64,000 bases of DNA. It comes from an uncultured Oscillospiraceae bacterium. GTDB lineage: Bacteria > Bacillota > Clostridia > Oscillospirales > Oscillospiraceae. The DNA is taken from positions 1 to 64,000 of the forward strand of contig CABVDR010000006.1 in the NCBI GenBank assembly GCA_902497145.1, given 5' to 3'. Positions within the stretch are counted from its first letter, which is position 1. Every line of letters starts with the position of its first letter. A program made the position numbers and the translations under genes. The notes below the pieces were generated by a model. That model made no database searches and was not told the DNA's origin. It saw only the letters and a program-made list of their open reading frames with translations. This document shows, piece after piece, positions 16,788 to 28,646 of the stretch.

Positions 16788-16823
16788 AAACTGCCCATTT
16801 CCTATAAAATGGGCAGTTTTTTT
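16788..16823. terminator. Bidirectional terminator
   Basis: 13-bp stem (16788-16800 with 16807-16819) flanked by A and T runs so that it works in both directions. It ends the DUF4015 gene on the minus strand. Confidence 0.85.
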
Positions 16824-16839
16824 ATTGCATATGATCAGT

Positions 16840-17925
16840 TCAGGACAGAACAGCCTGGCTGACGGTATTGCCCTGGCCAAAGGTCTGGCCACACAATACC
16901 AGCCGCTGCTCCAGGGATTCTATTCCCGCGGCGGTGAGGGCGGACATCACGTCCTGCTCCTCCCCGGCCACCCAGATACGCTGGGCATACTGGTTGATAT
17001 TCTGAGGTGTGAGACCGGAGCTGGCATCCTGACCGGTTGCCTGCTCCTGGCTTACCTCCAGAGAGAGCTTGGTTCCATAGGGCTCCAGAGCCTGGACCGC
17101 CTTGGCGAGGAAGCTATCCATCACCTGGGCCGCCGCCTGATCCCCATACTGAATGTTACCCAGCGGTCCGTCCGCCTGAGTAGGGTAGCCGCAGTGGTCC
17201 AGAACAATTTCGTCAAAGCCCATTTGGGCCAGCTCCGTCATCAGTTGGATCAGGTAATCCTGAACCTGCTGGTTGGAGGGGTCTGTCCAGTGCATCCCCT
17301 CGTTGTCCTTCCAGCGGTAGCCGCTGGTAGTCTGCAGGGTATAAGCCATCTGGCCGCCCACTGCCTCATCCAGGAAGCAGGACATACGGGCCACGGTATA
17401 CACATCCCCCTGGTTCCAGCTCTCCAGCTTCTCGTTGATTTGGGCATCTTGGGCTTCCGTCTGACGGGCAGAGGCCAGCGCCTGCTGGCTGCTCCAGCCC
17501 AGCTGTCCCTGGTCGTTCTTCATGTCCACCATAACGCTGTCGGCCCCCTGCTGCTGGGCCAGCTGAGCGGCACTGCCGTCCAAAATGGCAGACAGAGGTA
17601 CCTGCAAGGCTGCACTGGAGGTCTGCACCTGGGTTTGCTGCTCCTGGGAGGTGTCACCTTGGTCCGAGGAGTCGCTGGTGTCACTGTTTGCATCCCCCTC
17701 AATTAAGTTAATCTTGTCTCCATCCTCCTGCTTCGGCTCGCTCTGGAAGAAGGGCAGGTCCACCCGCAGCCCCTTGTCCGTATAGGAGATATACTTCTGG
17801 CCCCACAGCAGCACGGCCACGGCCAACACCACAAGGATCGCCAGCACCAAGGCAATCCATTTCAGCCAATCGCTGGCCGACTTGCGTCCGCGATAGGAAT
17901 GATAATCAAATTGAGAACGGCGCAC
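16840..17925 (-). CDS. Membrane-anchored putative glycoside hydrolase (DUF4015-like)
   Basis: 361 residues from GTG 17925, 8 bases behind AAAGGAGG. A short basic N terminus is followed by one membrane helix (about 22-42, LKWIALVLAILVVLAVAVLL), an acidic low-complexity linker (about 65-105) and an extracellular TIM-barrel-like domain. The phrases ADSVMVDMKNDQG and DEIVLDHCGYP match the 'V.iDvKd..G' and 'fDEIqfDYvRfP' strands of DUF4015 putative glycosyl hydrolases. Usual catalytic residues are not certain. Probably acts on a cell-envelope polysaccharide. Monocistronic, with its own terminator. Confidence 0.65.
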   Translation of the reverse strand: MRRSQFDYHSYRGRKSASDWLKWIALVLAILVVLAVAVLLWGQKYISYTDKGLRVDLPFFQSEPKQEDGDKINLIEGDANSDTSDSSDQGDTSQEQQTQVQTSSAALQVPLSAILDGSAAQLAQQQGADSVMVDMKNDQGQLGWSSQQALASARQTEAQDAQINEKLESWNQGDVYTVARMSCFLDEAVGGQMAYTLQTTSGYRWKDNEGMHWTDPSNQQVQDYLIQLMTELAQMGFDEIVLDHCGYPTQADGPLGNIQYGDQAAAQVMDSFLAKAVQALEPYGTKLSLEVSQEQATGQDASSGLTPQNINQYAQRIWVAGEEQDVMSALTAAGIESLEQRLVLCGQTFGQGNTVSQAVLS

Positions 17926-18082
17926 ACTACCGCCCTCCTTTCTCAAATTCCTGAGATTTATTTTTGCTCTGATGGAGTTATTATAGCAACCTTTCCAACC
18001 CGTGGCAACCGGTCAAATCACAGGATTTTCTTAAGATTGGCCATTCTTTCCCTCTATTCCGTCAAAAAGGCCTATTTTTGGA

Positions 18083-18832
18083 TTAAATAACCATCCCGCC
18101 ATCCACTGGGAGCACCTGCCCGGTGATAAAGTCCGCCGCGCTGCTGGCCAGGAAATAAATCCCCTCTGCCACGTCCTCAGGCCGTCCAATCCGTCCCAGC
18201 GGAGTCTCGTCTGCCAGCACCTGCATATCCTCCGCAGTGAGGTGGGCGTTCATATCCGTGTCAATCACCCCCGGCGCTACACAGTTGACCCGGATGTGGG
18301 AGGGCCCCAACTCCTTGGCCATGGCCCGGGTAAGGCCGATTACTCCCGCCTTGACAGCGGAGTAGGCCGCCTCACAAGAGCCCCCGGTCAGGCCCCACAT
18401 GGAGGAAACCGTGACAATGCTCCCCTTCTGCCGGCGTACCATCCCCGGGACCGCTGCACGAATGGTGTATACCACCCCGTCCAGATTGGTTCCGGCAGTC
18501 CACCGCCACTGCTCATCCGTGAGATCGGTGAGCAAAGCCTGCACGCCAGCCACTCCAGCGTTGCACACCAGGGCGTCCAAGGCACCAAATTCCTGCTCCG
18601 CCGCTTCCACCAGCGCTGATGCTTTCTGGGACTGGGACACGTCTCCCTGGAGGGCCACAGCCCGCACTCCCAGCCCTTCCAATTCTTCCGCCAGCTTTAG
18701 GGCTTGCTGCCGGGAATGGCAGTAGTTGATCCCCACATTCCAGCCTGCTTGGGCAAACCGCCTGGCACAGGCCGCGCCGATGCCCCGGGATGCTCCAGTA
18801 ATCAATACCGCTGGTCGTCTCTCCTGCTCCAT
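18083..18832 (-). CDS. SDR-family oxidoreductase (FabG-like)
   Basis: Classical short-chain dehydrogenase of 249 residues from ATG 18832, behind AAAGGAGC. NADP-binding TGASRGIG at 12-19, NAG strand (VCNAGVAG), active-site Ser in TVSSMWG and Tyr/Lys in YSAVK, and PVDGGMVI at the end. Closest in style to 3-oxoacyl-ACP reductase, but there is no fatty-acid gene next to it, so the substrate is open. No operon partner. Confidence 0.88.
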   Translation of the reverse strand: MEQERRPAVLITGASRGIGAACARRFAQAGWNVGINYCHSRQQALKLAEELEGLGVRAVALQGDVSQSQKASALVEAAEQEFGALDALVCNAGVAGVQALLTDLTDEQWRWTAGTNLDGVVYTIRAAVPGMVRRQKGSIVTVSSMWGLTGGSCEAAYSAVKAGVIGLTRAMAKELGPSHIRVNCVAPGVIDTDMNAHLTAEDMQVLADETPLGRIGRPEDVAEGIYFLASSAADFITGQVLPVDGGMVI

Positions 18833-19066
18833 CGTTCCAGCTCCTTTTTCTTTTCTGCCCACATTTTAATCACTTTACCCCCGCCGTGCAACCCCTTTCT
18901 CCGCCTCCTTTTTTCTTTTCAAAGCACAGCTTACATATATATTTCATAAAGATTTTACATATCCTTCTTGCTTTTTTTCATTTCCCCTCTATAATATTCT
19001 CGATTGAACTATTGCTTTTTACATCTATTTTCCCCATTTTATCCCAGTAGTTGAGGTATCTTGTGT

Positions 19067-20002
19067 ATGAATCAGCTTCTTTTTCTCTACAACCCCACCT
19101 CCGGAAAGGGCGGCGCGGCAGGCCATCTGTCCACCATTCTGGACACGCTCACCAAAGAGGGCTGGCTGGTCACCACCTATCCTACCCAGCAGCCCGGTGA
19201 CGCGACTCGAGTCGTTCAGGAGTTGGGCCCCCGGTTTGACCGGGTGGTCTGCTGCGGAGGAGATGGTACCCTCAGCGAGACCGCTGCGGGGCTGATGAAG
19301 CTGGAGCAGCCTCCTGTTCTGGGCTACATTCCCGCCGGCTCTACCAACGACTGCGCCACCACTTTGCATATCCCCCGGGTGTACAAAAAAGCAGCTGCCC
19401 TGGCCGGCAGCGATGCTCAGCCTCTGTCCTGGGACATCGGCACCCTGAACGACCGTCCCTTTGTCTACGTGGCCGCGTTCGGCGCCTTCACAGAGGTGGC
19501 CTATGATACCCCCCAGGATCTAAAGAACACCTTCGGCCATCTGGCCTATGTGATGGCTGGCATTGCCTCCATCCCCTCCATCGCCCCCTACCACATTAAA
19601 GTGGAGTACGATGGCAACACCCTGGAGGACGACTTCTTCTACGGCATGGTGTGCAACACCTACTCCGTGGGCGGCATGAAGAACCTGCCCACCGACAAGG
19701 TAGAATTGGACGACGGCCTCTTTGAGGTCATTCTGGTAAAAAAGCCCGTCAACATCTTTGAGATCGGCGCAGCCCTCCAGTCCCTCCTGGGACAGCCTCC
19801 CGCCTCGTCGGCCAACGCCCTCATCTCCTTCCACGCCTCTGACCTGAAGTTCACCTGTGAAAAGCCCATTCCCTGGACAATTGACGGGGAATACGGGGGC
19901 AGCCATGAAGTGAACGTGGTACAGAACCACCGGCAGGCGCTGCAGATTATTCAGGGGCCATCCCATGACAAACCGGAAGTGCAGCCAACAGACAATCTGT
20001 AA
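19067..20002 (+). CDS. YegS/DAGK-family lipid kinase
   Basis: 311 residues; ATG 19067 has TTGAGGT 9 bases upstream. Diacylglycerol-kinase catalytic fold with FLYNPTSGKGG, CCGGDGTLSET (nucleotide loop) and PAGSTNDCATTL. The C-terminal beta-sandwich domain follows (DDGLFEVILVKKP, WTIDGEYGG). Phosphorylates a diacylglycerol-like lipid at the membrane; in Firmicutes such enzymes recycle diacylglycerol. Monocistronic with a terminator. The 234 bases upstream hold no gene. Confidence 0.9.
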   Translation: MNQLLFLYNPTSGKGGAAGHLSTILDTLTKEGWLVTTYPTQQPGDATRVVQELGPRFDRVVCCGGDGTLSETAAGLMKLEQPPVLGYIPAGSTNDCATTLHIPRVYKKAAALAGSDAQPLSWDIGTLNDRPFVYVAAFGAFTEVAYDTPQDLKNTFGHLAYVMAGIASIPSIAPYHIKVEYDGNTLEDDFFYGMVCNTYSVGGMKNLPTDKVELDDGLFEVILVKKPVNIFEIGAALQSLLGQPPASSANALISFHASDLKFTCEKPIPWTIDGEYGGSHEVNVVQNHRQALQIIQGPSHDKPEVQPTDNL

Positions 20003-20017
20003 GCTTCTTTCCTGTAT

Positions 20018-20048
20018 AAGCGGCGGGTATTCCCGCCGCTTGTTTTTT
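20018..20048 (+). terminator. Terminator of the lipid-kinase gene
   Basis: 10-bp GC-rich stem (20018-20027 with 20032-20041) and T6. Confidence 0.9.
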
Positions 20049-20106
20049 GCCAATCCATCCCCGCTGTGGTAGAATAAAGAAACACCCCTACTATTCGGAG
20101 GCCGTT

Positions 20107-20949
20107 ATGGCAAATATCATTGAAATTCAAGATCTCACCGCCCCTCAGCTGGCTCCCTATACCCAGCTCACCCACGCTCAGCTGCGCAGTCAGCGGGACC
20201 CGTCCCAGGGCGTTTTCATTGCGGAGAGCCTGAAAGTCATCTCCTGCGCGCTGCGGGCAGGCTGCCGCCCCATCTCCTTTTTGACGGAACGCCGGCACAT
20301 GGCCGCCCTGCTCCAAGCCATTCCGGACCAGTGGAGCACCGTGCCCATTTACACGGCAGAGCGGGAAGTACTAGCCTGTCTTACCGGCTACCAGCTGACC
20401 CGAGGCGTGCTGTGCGCCATGTCCCGTCCCACACTCCCCACCCCTCAGGAGATATGCCAGGGAGCCAGGCGGTTGGTGGTGCTGGAAAATATCACCGACT
20501 CTACCAATATTGGTGCCATCTTCCGCTCCGCCGCGGCCCTGGGAATGGACGGGATCCTCCTGGACCCCTCCTGCTGCGATCCCTTTTACCGCCGTGCCGT
20601 GCGGGTCAGCATGGGTACCGTCTTTCAGATCCCCTGGACCTGGCTGACCGAAGAGGCCTTCCAATGGCCGGAATCTGGCCTGTCTACCCTGAAAACCTTG
20701 GGCTTCTCCTCTGTTGCCATGGCCCTTACCGATAACTCCATCTCCATTGAGGACCCCATCCTCGCCCAGACAGACAAACTTGCCATTGTTCTGGGCTCGG
20801 AAGGCAACGGTCTGTCCGCCAATACCATTGCCCGCTGCGACTACACCGCCCGGATTCCCATGTTCCATGGCGTGGACTCCCTCAATGTGGCCGCTGCAGG
20901 GGCAGTGATCTTTTGGCAGCTTCGAACCAGAGACTCTTCCCTCTCCTGA
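20107..20949 (+). CDS. TrmH/SpoU-family RNA methyltransferase
   Basis: 280 residues from ATG 20107 with GGAGG 6 bases upstream. An N-terminal RNA-binding substrate domain (LRSQRDPSQGVFIAESLKVI) is followed by the SPOUT knot: LENITDSTNIGAIFRSAAALGMDGILL, LVLGSEGNGLS and IPMFHGVDSLNVAAAGAVIFW, the three family motifs. Methylates 2'-O-ribose in rRNA or tRNA with S-adenosylmethionine. The target nucleotide cannot be told from sequence. Confidence 0.93.
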   Translation: MANIIEIQDLTAPQLAPYTQLTHAQLRSQRDPSQGVFIAESLKVISCALRAGCRPISFLTERRHMAALLQAIPDQWSTVPIYTAEREVLACLTGYQLTRGVLCAMSRPTLPTPQEICQGARRLVVLENITDSTNIGAIFRSAAALGMDGILLDPSCCDPFYRRAVRVSMGTVFQIPWTWLTEEAFQWPESGLSTLKTLGFSSVAMALTDNSISIEDPILAQTDKLAIVLGSEGNGLSANTIARCDYTARIPMFHGVDSLNVAAAGAVIFWQLRTRDSSLS

Positions 20950-20964
20950 ACCTTCCAATACGCC

Positions 20965-20999
20965 AACATGCCCGCGGCAGCTGCCGCGGGCATGTTTTA
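20965..20999 (+). terminator. Terminator of the methyltransferase gene
   Basis: Perfect 16-bp palindrome (20965-20980 with 20981-20996) ending in T4. Confidence 0.8.
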
Positions 21000-21021
21000 T
21001 TCCAAAAGATAAGATGTCAGG

Positions 21022-21618
21022 TCATTCTGTCCAGCCCATCCATTCCAGCGCCTCCTGTTGGGACACCGCAGGGGCAAAGGAGAGGCTGAAGCTGTTTTCC
21101 CCGTCATACCAGACCGCCAGGGAGACCAGCTCTCCCTGGCCGCTGAGCGTCCCCGACTGGCCGTCCTGCGTCACTTCGATCTGGAAGGGATACGCCGTGT
21201 AGTCTCCGCTGACATTCTGCTGCCCCTGTCCCATACGAAACGAAACCTGACTGTCCCCCTGTGCATAGTCTATCTGAGCCAGTACGCCCCCAATCAAAGC
21301 TACTCCTTCCACCTGGTAGCCCTGAGGCACATCGGGATATTGAAGCGCATACGGAAGCAATTCCTCCAGCTCCTGTACCGACGCCAGGGACTGATAGGGA
21401 TTGCCCACCTGTACTGGGTTCTGGCTGGATGAGCCCAGCGGCGTCTGATCACGGGGCGCCACAGTCCAAATGCCAAGGGCCAGTACCGCGCAGGCGGCAA
21501 GTCCCGCCGCTGCGGGACGCCAGCTTCGGCGATACGGCTTTTCTGCCTGCTTGCACACCCGTTCCAGCATGTCAGGAGGTACCTGAAGATTGTCAAACGC
21601 CCGTTTATAGGTCTTCAT
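21022..21618 (-). CDS. Membrane anti-sigma factor-like protein with DUF4367-type domain
   Basis: 198 residues. A short cytoplasmic part (1-33) is followed by one membrane helix (about 34-53, RPAAAGLAACAVLALGIWTV) and an extracytoplasmic domain of about 130 residues with VSGDYTAY and SFAPAVSQQEALEWM. It overlaps the sigma gene by 14 bases, the normal layout for an ECF sigma and its anti-sigma. The outer domain is related to the C-terminal part of the secreted protein encoded at 22110-22952. Likely holds the sigma factor at the membrane until an outside signal. Function inferred from arrangement and topology. Confidence 0.75.
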   Translation of the reverse strand: MKTYKRAFDNLQVPPDMLERVCKQAEKPYRRSWRPAAAGLAACAVLALGIWTVAPRDQTPLGSSSQNPVQVGNPYQSLASVQELEELLPYALQYPDVPQGYQVEGVALIGGVLAQIDYAQGDSQVSFRMGQGQQNVSGDYTAYPFQIEVTQDGQSGTLSGQGELVSLAVWYDGENSFSLSFAPAVSQQEALEWMGWTE

Positions 21619-22087
21619 TGGCAGCGCCTCCTTTCAAGCTCTCTCGCAGCTGTGCCCTGGCCCGGGTAAGCAGGGACCGCACTGTCCCCTCCCGCTTTCC
21701 CAGAATGGCAGCGATCTGGGCGGTGGTAGCGTCCTCATAGTAAAAAAGGTGGATAACCTCCCGGTATTTTACCGGCAGGGCATTCACCGCCTGATACAGC
21801 GCCACCGACTCCTCGGGGATTCCCTGACCAGGGTAATCCTCCGGAATCTCAGGCGGATGCCGCCAGGGAGCCCTCAGTCGGTTTTTGCATAAATTGGCCG
21901 CAACCCGCAGCAGCCAGGCCCGTTCGTGGGCCTGGCTGTCAAAGGAAGGTGCTTTTCTGATGTACTGCACCAGGGTATCCTGGAGCACGTCCTCCGCCTC
22001 TTCCTGGCTGCGGAGATAGGAGTAGGCCAGATGCAGCACCGCTCTGCCGTGCTCCTCCAAAATTCGGGCCGCCTGAGACGGTTCCAC
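21605..22087 (-). CDS. ECF-type RNA polymerase sigma factor
   Basis: 160 residues from GTG 22087, which has AGGAGG 8 bases upstream. Region 2 is at about 15-75 (LHLAYSYLRSQEEAEDVLQDTLVQY, WLLRVAANLCKNRLR) and region 4 at about 100-150 (LPVKYREVIHLFYYEDATTAQIAAIL, then GKREGTVRSLLTRARAQLRE). Sigma-70 family, extracytoplasmic-function type. The middle gene of a three-gene cassette with a secreted protein upstream and the anti-sigma factor downstream. The regulon is unknown; autoregulation is usual. Confidence 0.92.
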   Translation of the reverse strand: MEPSQAARILEEHGRAVLHLAYSYLRSQEEAEDVLQDTLVQYIRKAPSFDSQAHERAWLLRVAANLCKNRLRAPWRHPPEIPEDYPGQGIPEESVALYQAVNALPVKYREVIHLFYYEDATTAQIAAILGKREGTVRSLLTRARAQLRESLKGGAANEDL

Positions 22088-22109
22088 CGGCGACACCTCC
22101 TCGTTCTCT

Positions 22110-22952
22110 TTAGTTCATCTGAGTCAGGCTGTCCACCAGTTCCAGCAGGGCCTGCTGGCTGACCGGCTGGGCAAATTGAGCGCTGAAGCACAGGCTCCCG
22201 TCAGTCCACCAAGCGCTGGACACCAGCTCCTGTGCCCCGCGGGCCGTTATGGAAAAGCGCTGGCTTGTCAGCTGCCTGGTCTGCTCATACTGGCTATAAT
22301 CCCCGCTGATGTCCTCCGCCCCCTGAGCGGCCCGGTAACAGGTTCCATCGGCGTAGTTTACCTGGACCATATCCCCGTCTATCACATAAACATGATCCAT
22401 CTCCACCCCGTTCATGCTGGCAGGCACCAGCACCGGGAATCCAACGGCATACTCTGCCTCAAAGAGGTAGTCATACTCCACCATGGGATTGGGCAGCTGA
22501 GCAGAGGACGTAATGGACACAGTTCCACCCTCTGTCTGTACATCACAAAACAGCAGGCTGAACATCTCTGCCGGTACATAGGTACGCCCCTGGATCACCT
22601 CCGGTCCCCAGCTGTAGTGCTGAGGAGCGGTCATGCCAATGGCAGTCTTGCTGTATCGGCAGTAGCTGTCTACGCCAAAGACCAGGTCCATGGCCACTTC
22701 CTCATTCTCTACCCAGGCTCCCCCTTGATCCGGCTGCCAGGTAACGGTATAGCCCAGGGCCTCTGCGGTAAGCCACAGGGGTACCATCACCGTCCCGTCC
22801 TCCTTCTCATACATGGACTGTGGGGCTTGGCTGAGATCCACCATCGATCCATTCACCGTGAGGGAGTCGGCCTGTTCCGCCGGTGCGGCACTCACCGGTA
22901 TGGCCAGCATAGCCGCGCACAGGCCTCCCGCTGCCAGTTGATTCCACTTCAT
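22110..22952 (-). CDS. Secreted copper-amine-oxidase-N-like/DUF4367-like protein of the ECF cassette
   Basis: 280 residues from ATG 22952 with AAAGGA 8 bases upstream. Signal peptide ending near VSAAPA (about 20-22). Residues about 30-140 form a stalk domain of the 'copper amine oxidase N-terminal-like' type (VNGSMVDLSQAP, VMVPLWLTAEALGYTVTW, GRTYVPAEMFSLLF), a peptidoglycan- or envelope-associated fold without enzyme residues. Residues about 150-280 repeat the outer domain of the anti-sigma factor (ISGDYSQY, FAQPVSQQALLELVDSL). First gene of the cassette, 22 bases ahead of the sigma gene; probably senses or competes in signalling. Confidence 0.75.
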   Translation of the reverse strand: MKWNQLAAGGLCAAMLAIPVSAAPAEQADSLTVNGSMVDLSQAPQSMYEKEDGTVMVPLWLTAEALGYTVTWQPDQGGAWVENEEVAMDLVFGVDSYCRYSKTAIGMTAPQHYSWGPEVIQGRTYVPAEMFSLLFCDVQTEGGTVSITSSAQLPNPMVEYDYLFEAEYAVGFPVLVPASMNGVEMDHVYVIDGDMVQVNYADGTCYRAAQGAEDISGDYSQYEQTRQLTSQRFSITARGAQELVSSAWWTDGSLCFSAQFAQPVSQQALLELVDSLTQMN

Positions 22953-23034
22953 CTCGATCATCCTTTCCAGAAAGCCGGAAGCGCTCTCTGTTAAGTATAC
23001 AATACAGCGGGCTGTTTTGCTGCAAAAAAGCAAA

Positions 23035-23070
23035 AAAATCCCGGGATGGAATATTCCATCCCGGGATTTT
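23035..23070. terminator. Terminator of the PFOR gene
   Basis: Perfect 18-bp palindrome followed on the minus strand by T7, 16 bases past the PFOR stop. Also positioned upstream of the ECF cassette promoter region. Confidence 0.9.
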
Positions 23071-23086
23071 AAATAAGAGCGAGAGA

Positions 23087-26647
<3,561 letters not shown>

Positions 26648-26770
26648 AGAGTTCCCTACTTTCTTCCTTATTCAAATAGTTCTCTGAACAGCCCGCGTTC
26701 CCAGGCGCCAGACTGCTCTGAGGTTCTCTGCCCTATTTTACTGTCTCCCCGCCGGAATGCCAATGGCTGA

Positions 26771-26795
26771 ATTAGTTATAATAATTATAACTAAT
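26771..26795 (-). promoter_or_regulatory. Dyad operator overlapping the probable PFOR -10
   Basis: Perfect arms ATTAGTTATA (26771-26780) and TATAACTAAT (26786-26795) with 5 bases between. A minus-strand TATAAT (26789-26784) lies inside, so a bound dimer would cover the promoter. A third half-site-like TTATAACTT is next to it. About 125 bases ahead of the PFOR start. The sequence does not match the Rex consensus. The rest of 26648-27064 has no gene; 26820-26843 is a GC-rich hairpin. Confidence 0.5.
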
Positions 26796-27064
26796 CGCTT
26801 ATAACTTGGCAGAACCGGCCCGCTCCTGGGCAGCCGGGAGCGGTTTGTATGTTTCGACGGGAAATAGTTTATCACTTTTTCGCCCTTTTGTAAATTCATC
26901 CACCCGGATTTTTCCTTGTTTTTCTCACAAAGATACCAGTTCGTATTGCAATATTTCTTGCAAAAGCTTACAATAAGGAAAAATAGCACCCTCTTTTTGT
27001 GGGATATTTTTCCCCTTTTCCCATACGCTTTTTCTAACTTCTCCTTATTCTGGAGGATTTTGTC

Positions 27065-28567
27065 ATGGTCTATCATGTACATTCTTTGGGCTTGCATGGC
27101 ATTTCCGGTTATCCGGTGTCGGTGGAGTGCGATCTGTCCAACGGTCTGCCTGCCTTTACCATCGTGGGGCTGCCCGATGCGGCAGTGAATGAGGCCCGGG
27201 AGCGGGTGCGTGCCGCCATTAAAAACTGCGGCTTCTCCTTCCCCGTCAGCCGCATCACGGTGAACCTGGCTCCCGCCCATGTGAAAAAAATCGGCACCCT
27301 GTACGACCTACCCATTCTTGTGGGGTTGCTGGCGGCGGCGGGACAGCTGAAAATTAAGGCGGACAACTGCGCCTTTCTGGGGGAGCTGTCCCTGTCTGGT
27401 AAATTGCGCCCCACGGTTGGCATGTTGCCCATGGCCCTGCGGGCCAAGGCGGAGGGAATCGAGTCTCTCTTTGTCCCCAGCGCCAACACCGCTGAGGCCA
27501 CCCTGGCTGACGGCCCCACCGTCTACCCGGTGGACCATGTGATGGATTTGGTGCGCCACTTTACCGGTGAGGCCCCCATCTCCCCCGCTCCCCCCTGGTC
27601 CGGCGACAGCACCCCAGAGCCTGGTCCTGACTTCTCCGAGGTAAAGGGCCAGGAGGCCACCAAGCGGGCTTTGGAGATCGCGGCGGCGGGAGGACATAAT
27701 ATTTTAATGGTAGGCCCGCCGGGGTCCGGCAAGTCCATGCTGGCCAAGCGCCTGCCCTCCATTCTCCCCGACCTCACCCAGGAGGAGGCCATGGAGGTCA
27801 CTCAGATTCACTCGGTGCTGGGGCTCACCGACCCCAAGCACCCCCTCATCACCCGCCGTCCCTTCCGCTCCCCCCACCACAGTGTCTCCGCCGCCGCCAT
27901 GGCCGGCGGGGGCTCCAACCCTAAACCGGGGGAGATCTCCCTGGCCCACCAGGGGGTACTGTTTCTGGATGAGCTGCCGGAATTTCAAAAGGACGTGCTG
28001 GAGGTGCTGCGCCAGCCCCTGGAGGACGGGCAGGTACAGATTTCCCGTGCCTCCGGCTCGGTGGTCTATCCCAGCCAATTCATGCTGGTGTGCGCCATGA
28101 ATCCCTGCAAGTGCGGCTGGTATGGCCACCCCTCCGGCCGCTGTCACTGCTCGGAGGCTGAGGTACAGCGCTACCTTTCCCGGCTCTCCGGCCCCCTGTT
28201 GGACCGCATCGACCTGTTTGTAGAGGTGGCCACCCTGGAGTTTGACGAGCTTGCCCGCCGCGCCCCCGCCGAGTCCTCCGCCGCCATCAAGGAGCGGGTG
28301 GACGGAGCCAGGGCTATCCAAAACCGCCGCAACACCAGCAACGCCCACCTGGCCCAGCCTCTTCTGGAGGAGTGCTGTGCCCTGGATGACGCCTGCCAAA
28401 AAATTATGCGGGGCGCCTTCCAGCGCATGGGCCTCACCGCCCGCAGCTACGACCGCATCCGCCGGGTGGCCCGGACCATCGCCGATCTGGACGGCAGCGA
28501 AACCATCCAGCCCCAGCACCTGGCCGAGGCGCTGCAATATCGGCCGCCCGCTTATCTCCGGCGCTAA
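27065..28567 (+). CDS. YifB/ComM-family Mg-chelatase-like AAA+ ATPase
   Basis: 500 residues; GGAGG 8 bases before ATG 27065. N-terminal Lon-like fold (about 1-160, LSNGLPAFTIVGLPDAAVNEARERV), then a Mg-chelatase AAA+ module with Walker A GPPGSGKSML (about 219-228), sensor/insert SPHHSVSAAAMAGGG, Walker B GVLFLDELPEF and a Cys-containing MNPCKCGWYG, and a C-terminal lid. Homologues (ComM) act as hexameric helicases for branch migration during natural transformation; in Clostridia the role is less sure. Confidence 0.93.
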   Translation: MVYHVHSLGLHGISGYPVSVECDLSNGLPAFTIVGLPDAAVNEARERVRAAIKNCGFSFPVSRITVNLAPAHVKKIGTLYDLPILVGLLAAAGQLKIKADNCAFLGELSLSGKLRPTVGMLPMALRAKAEGIESLFVPSANTAEATLADGPTVYPVDHVMDLVRHFTGEAPISPAPPWSGDSTPEPGPDFSEVKGQEATKRALEIAAAGGHNILMVGPPGSGKSMLAKRLPSILPDLTQEEAMEVTQIHSVLGLTDPKHPLITRRPFRSPHHSVSAAAMAGGGSNPKPGEISLAHQGVLFLDELPEFQKDVLEVLRQPLEDGQVQISRASGSVVYPSQFMLVCAMNPCKCGWYGHPSGRCHCSEAEVQRYLSRLSGPLLDRIDLFVEVATLEFDELARRAPAESSAAIKERVDGARAIQNRRNTSNAHLAQPLLEECCALDDACQKIMRGAFQRMGLTARSYDRIRRVARTIADLDGSETIQPQHLAEALQYRPPAYLRR

Positions 28568-28646
28568 TGCGTCCAAAACGCTGGACAGAAGGTCTTCTTT
28601 TTATTATAATGTTTGATTACCTATGACCGGAAAGGAACAAGCAATC

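Noticed and set aside
26820..26843. GC-rich hairpin as a transcription terminator
   Set aside because: No T run on either strand and no gene ending nearby; kept only as a note in the PFOR upstream region.
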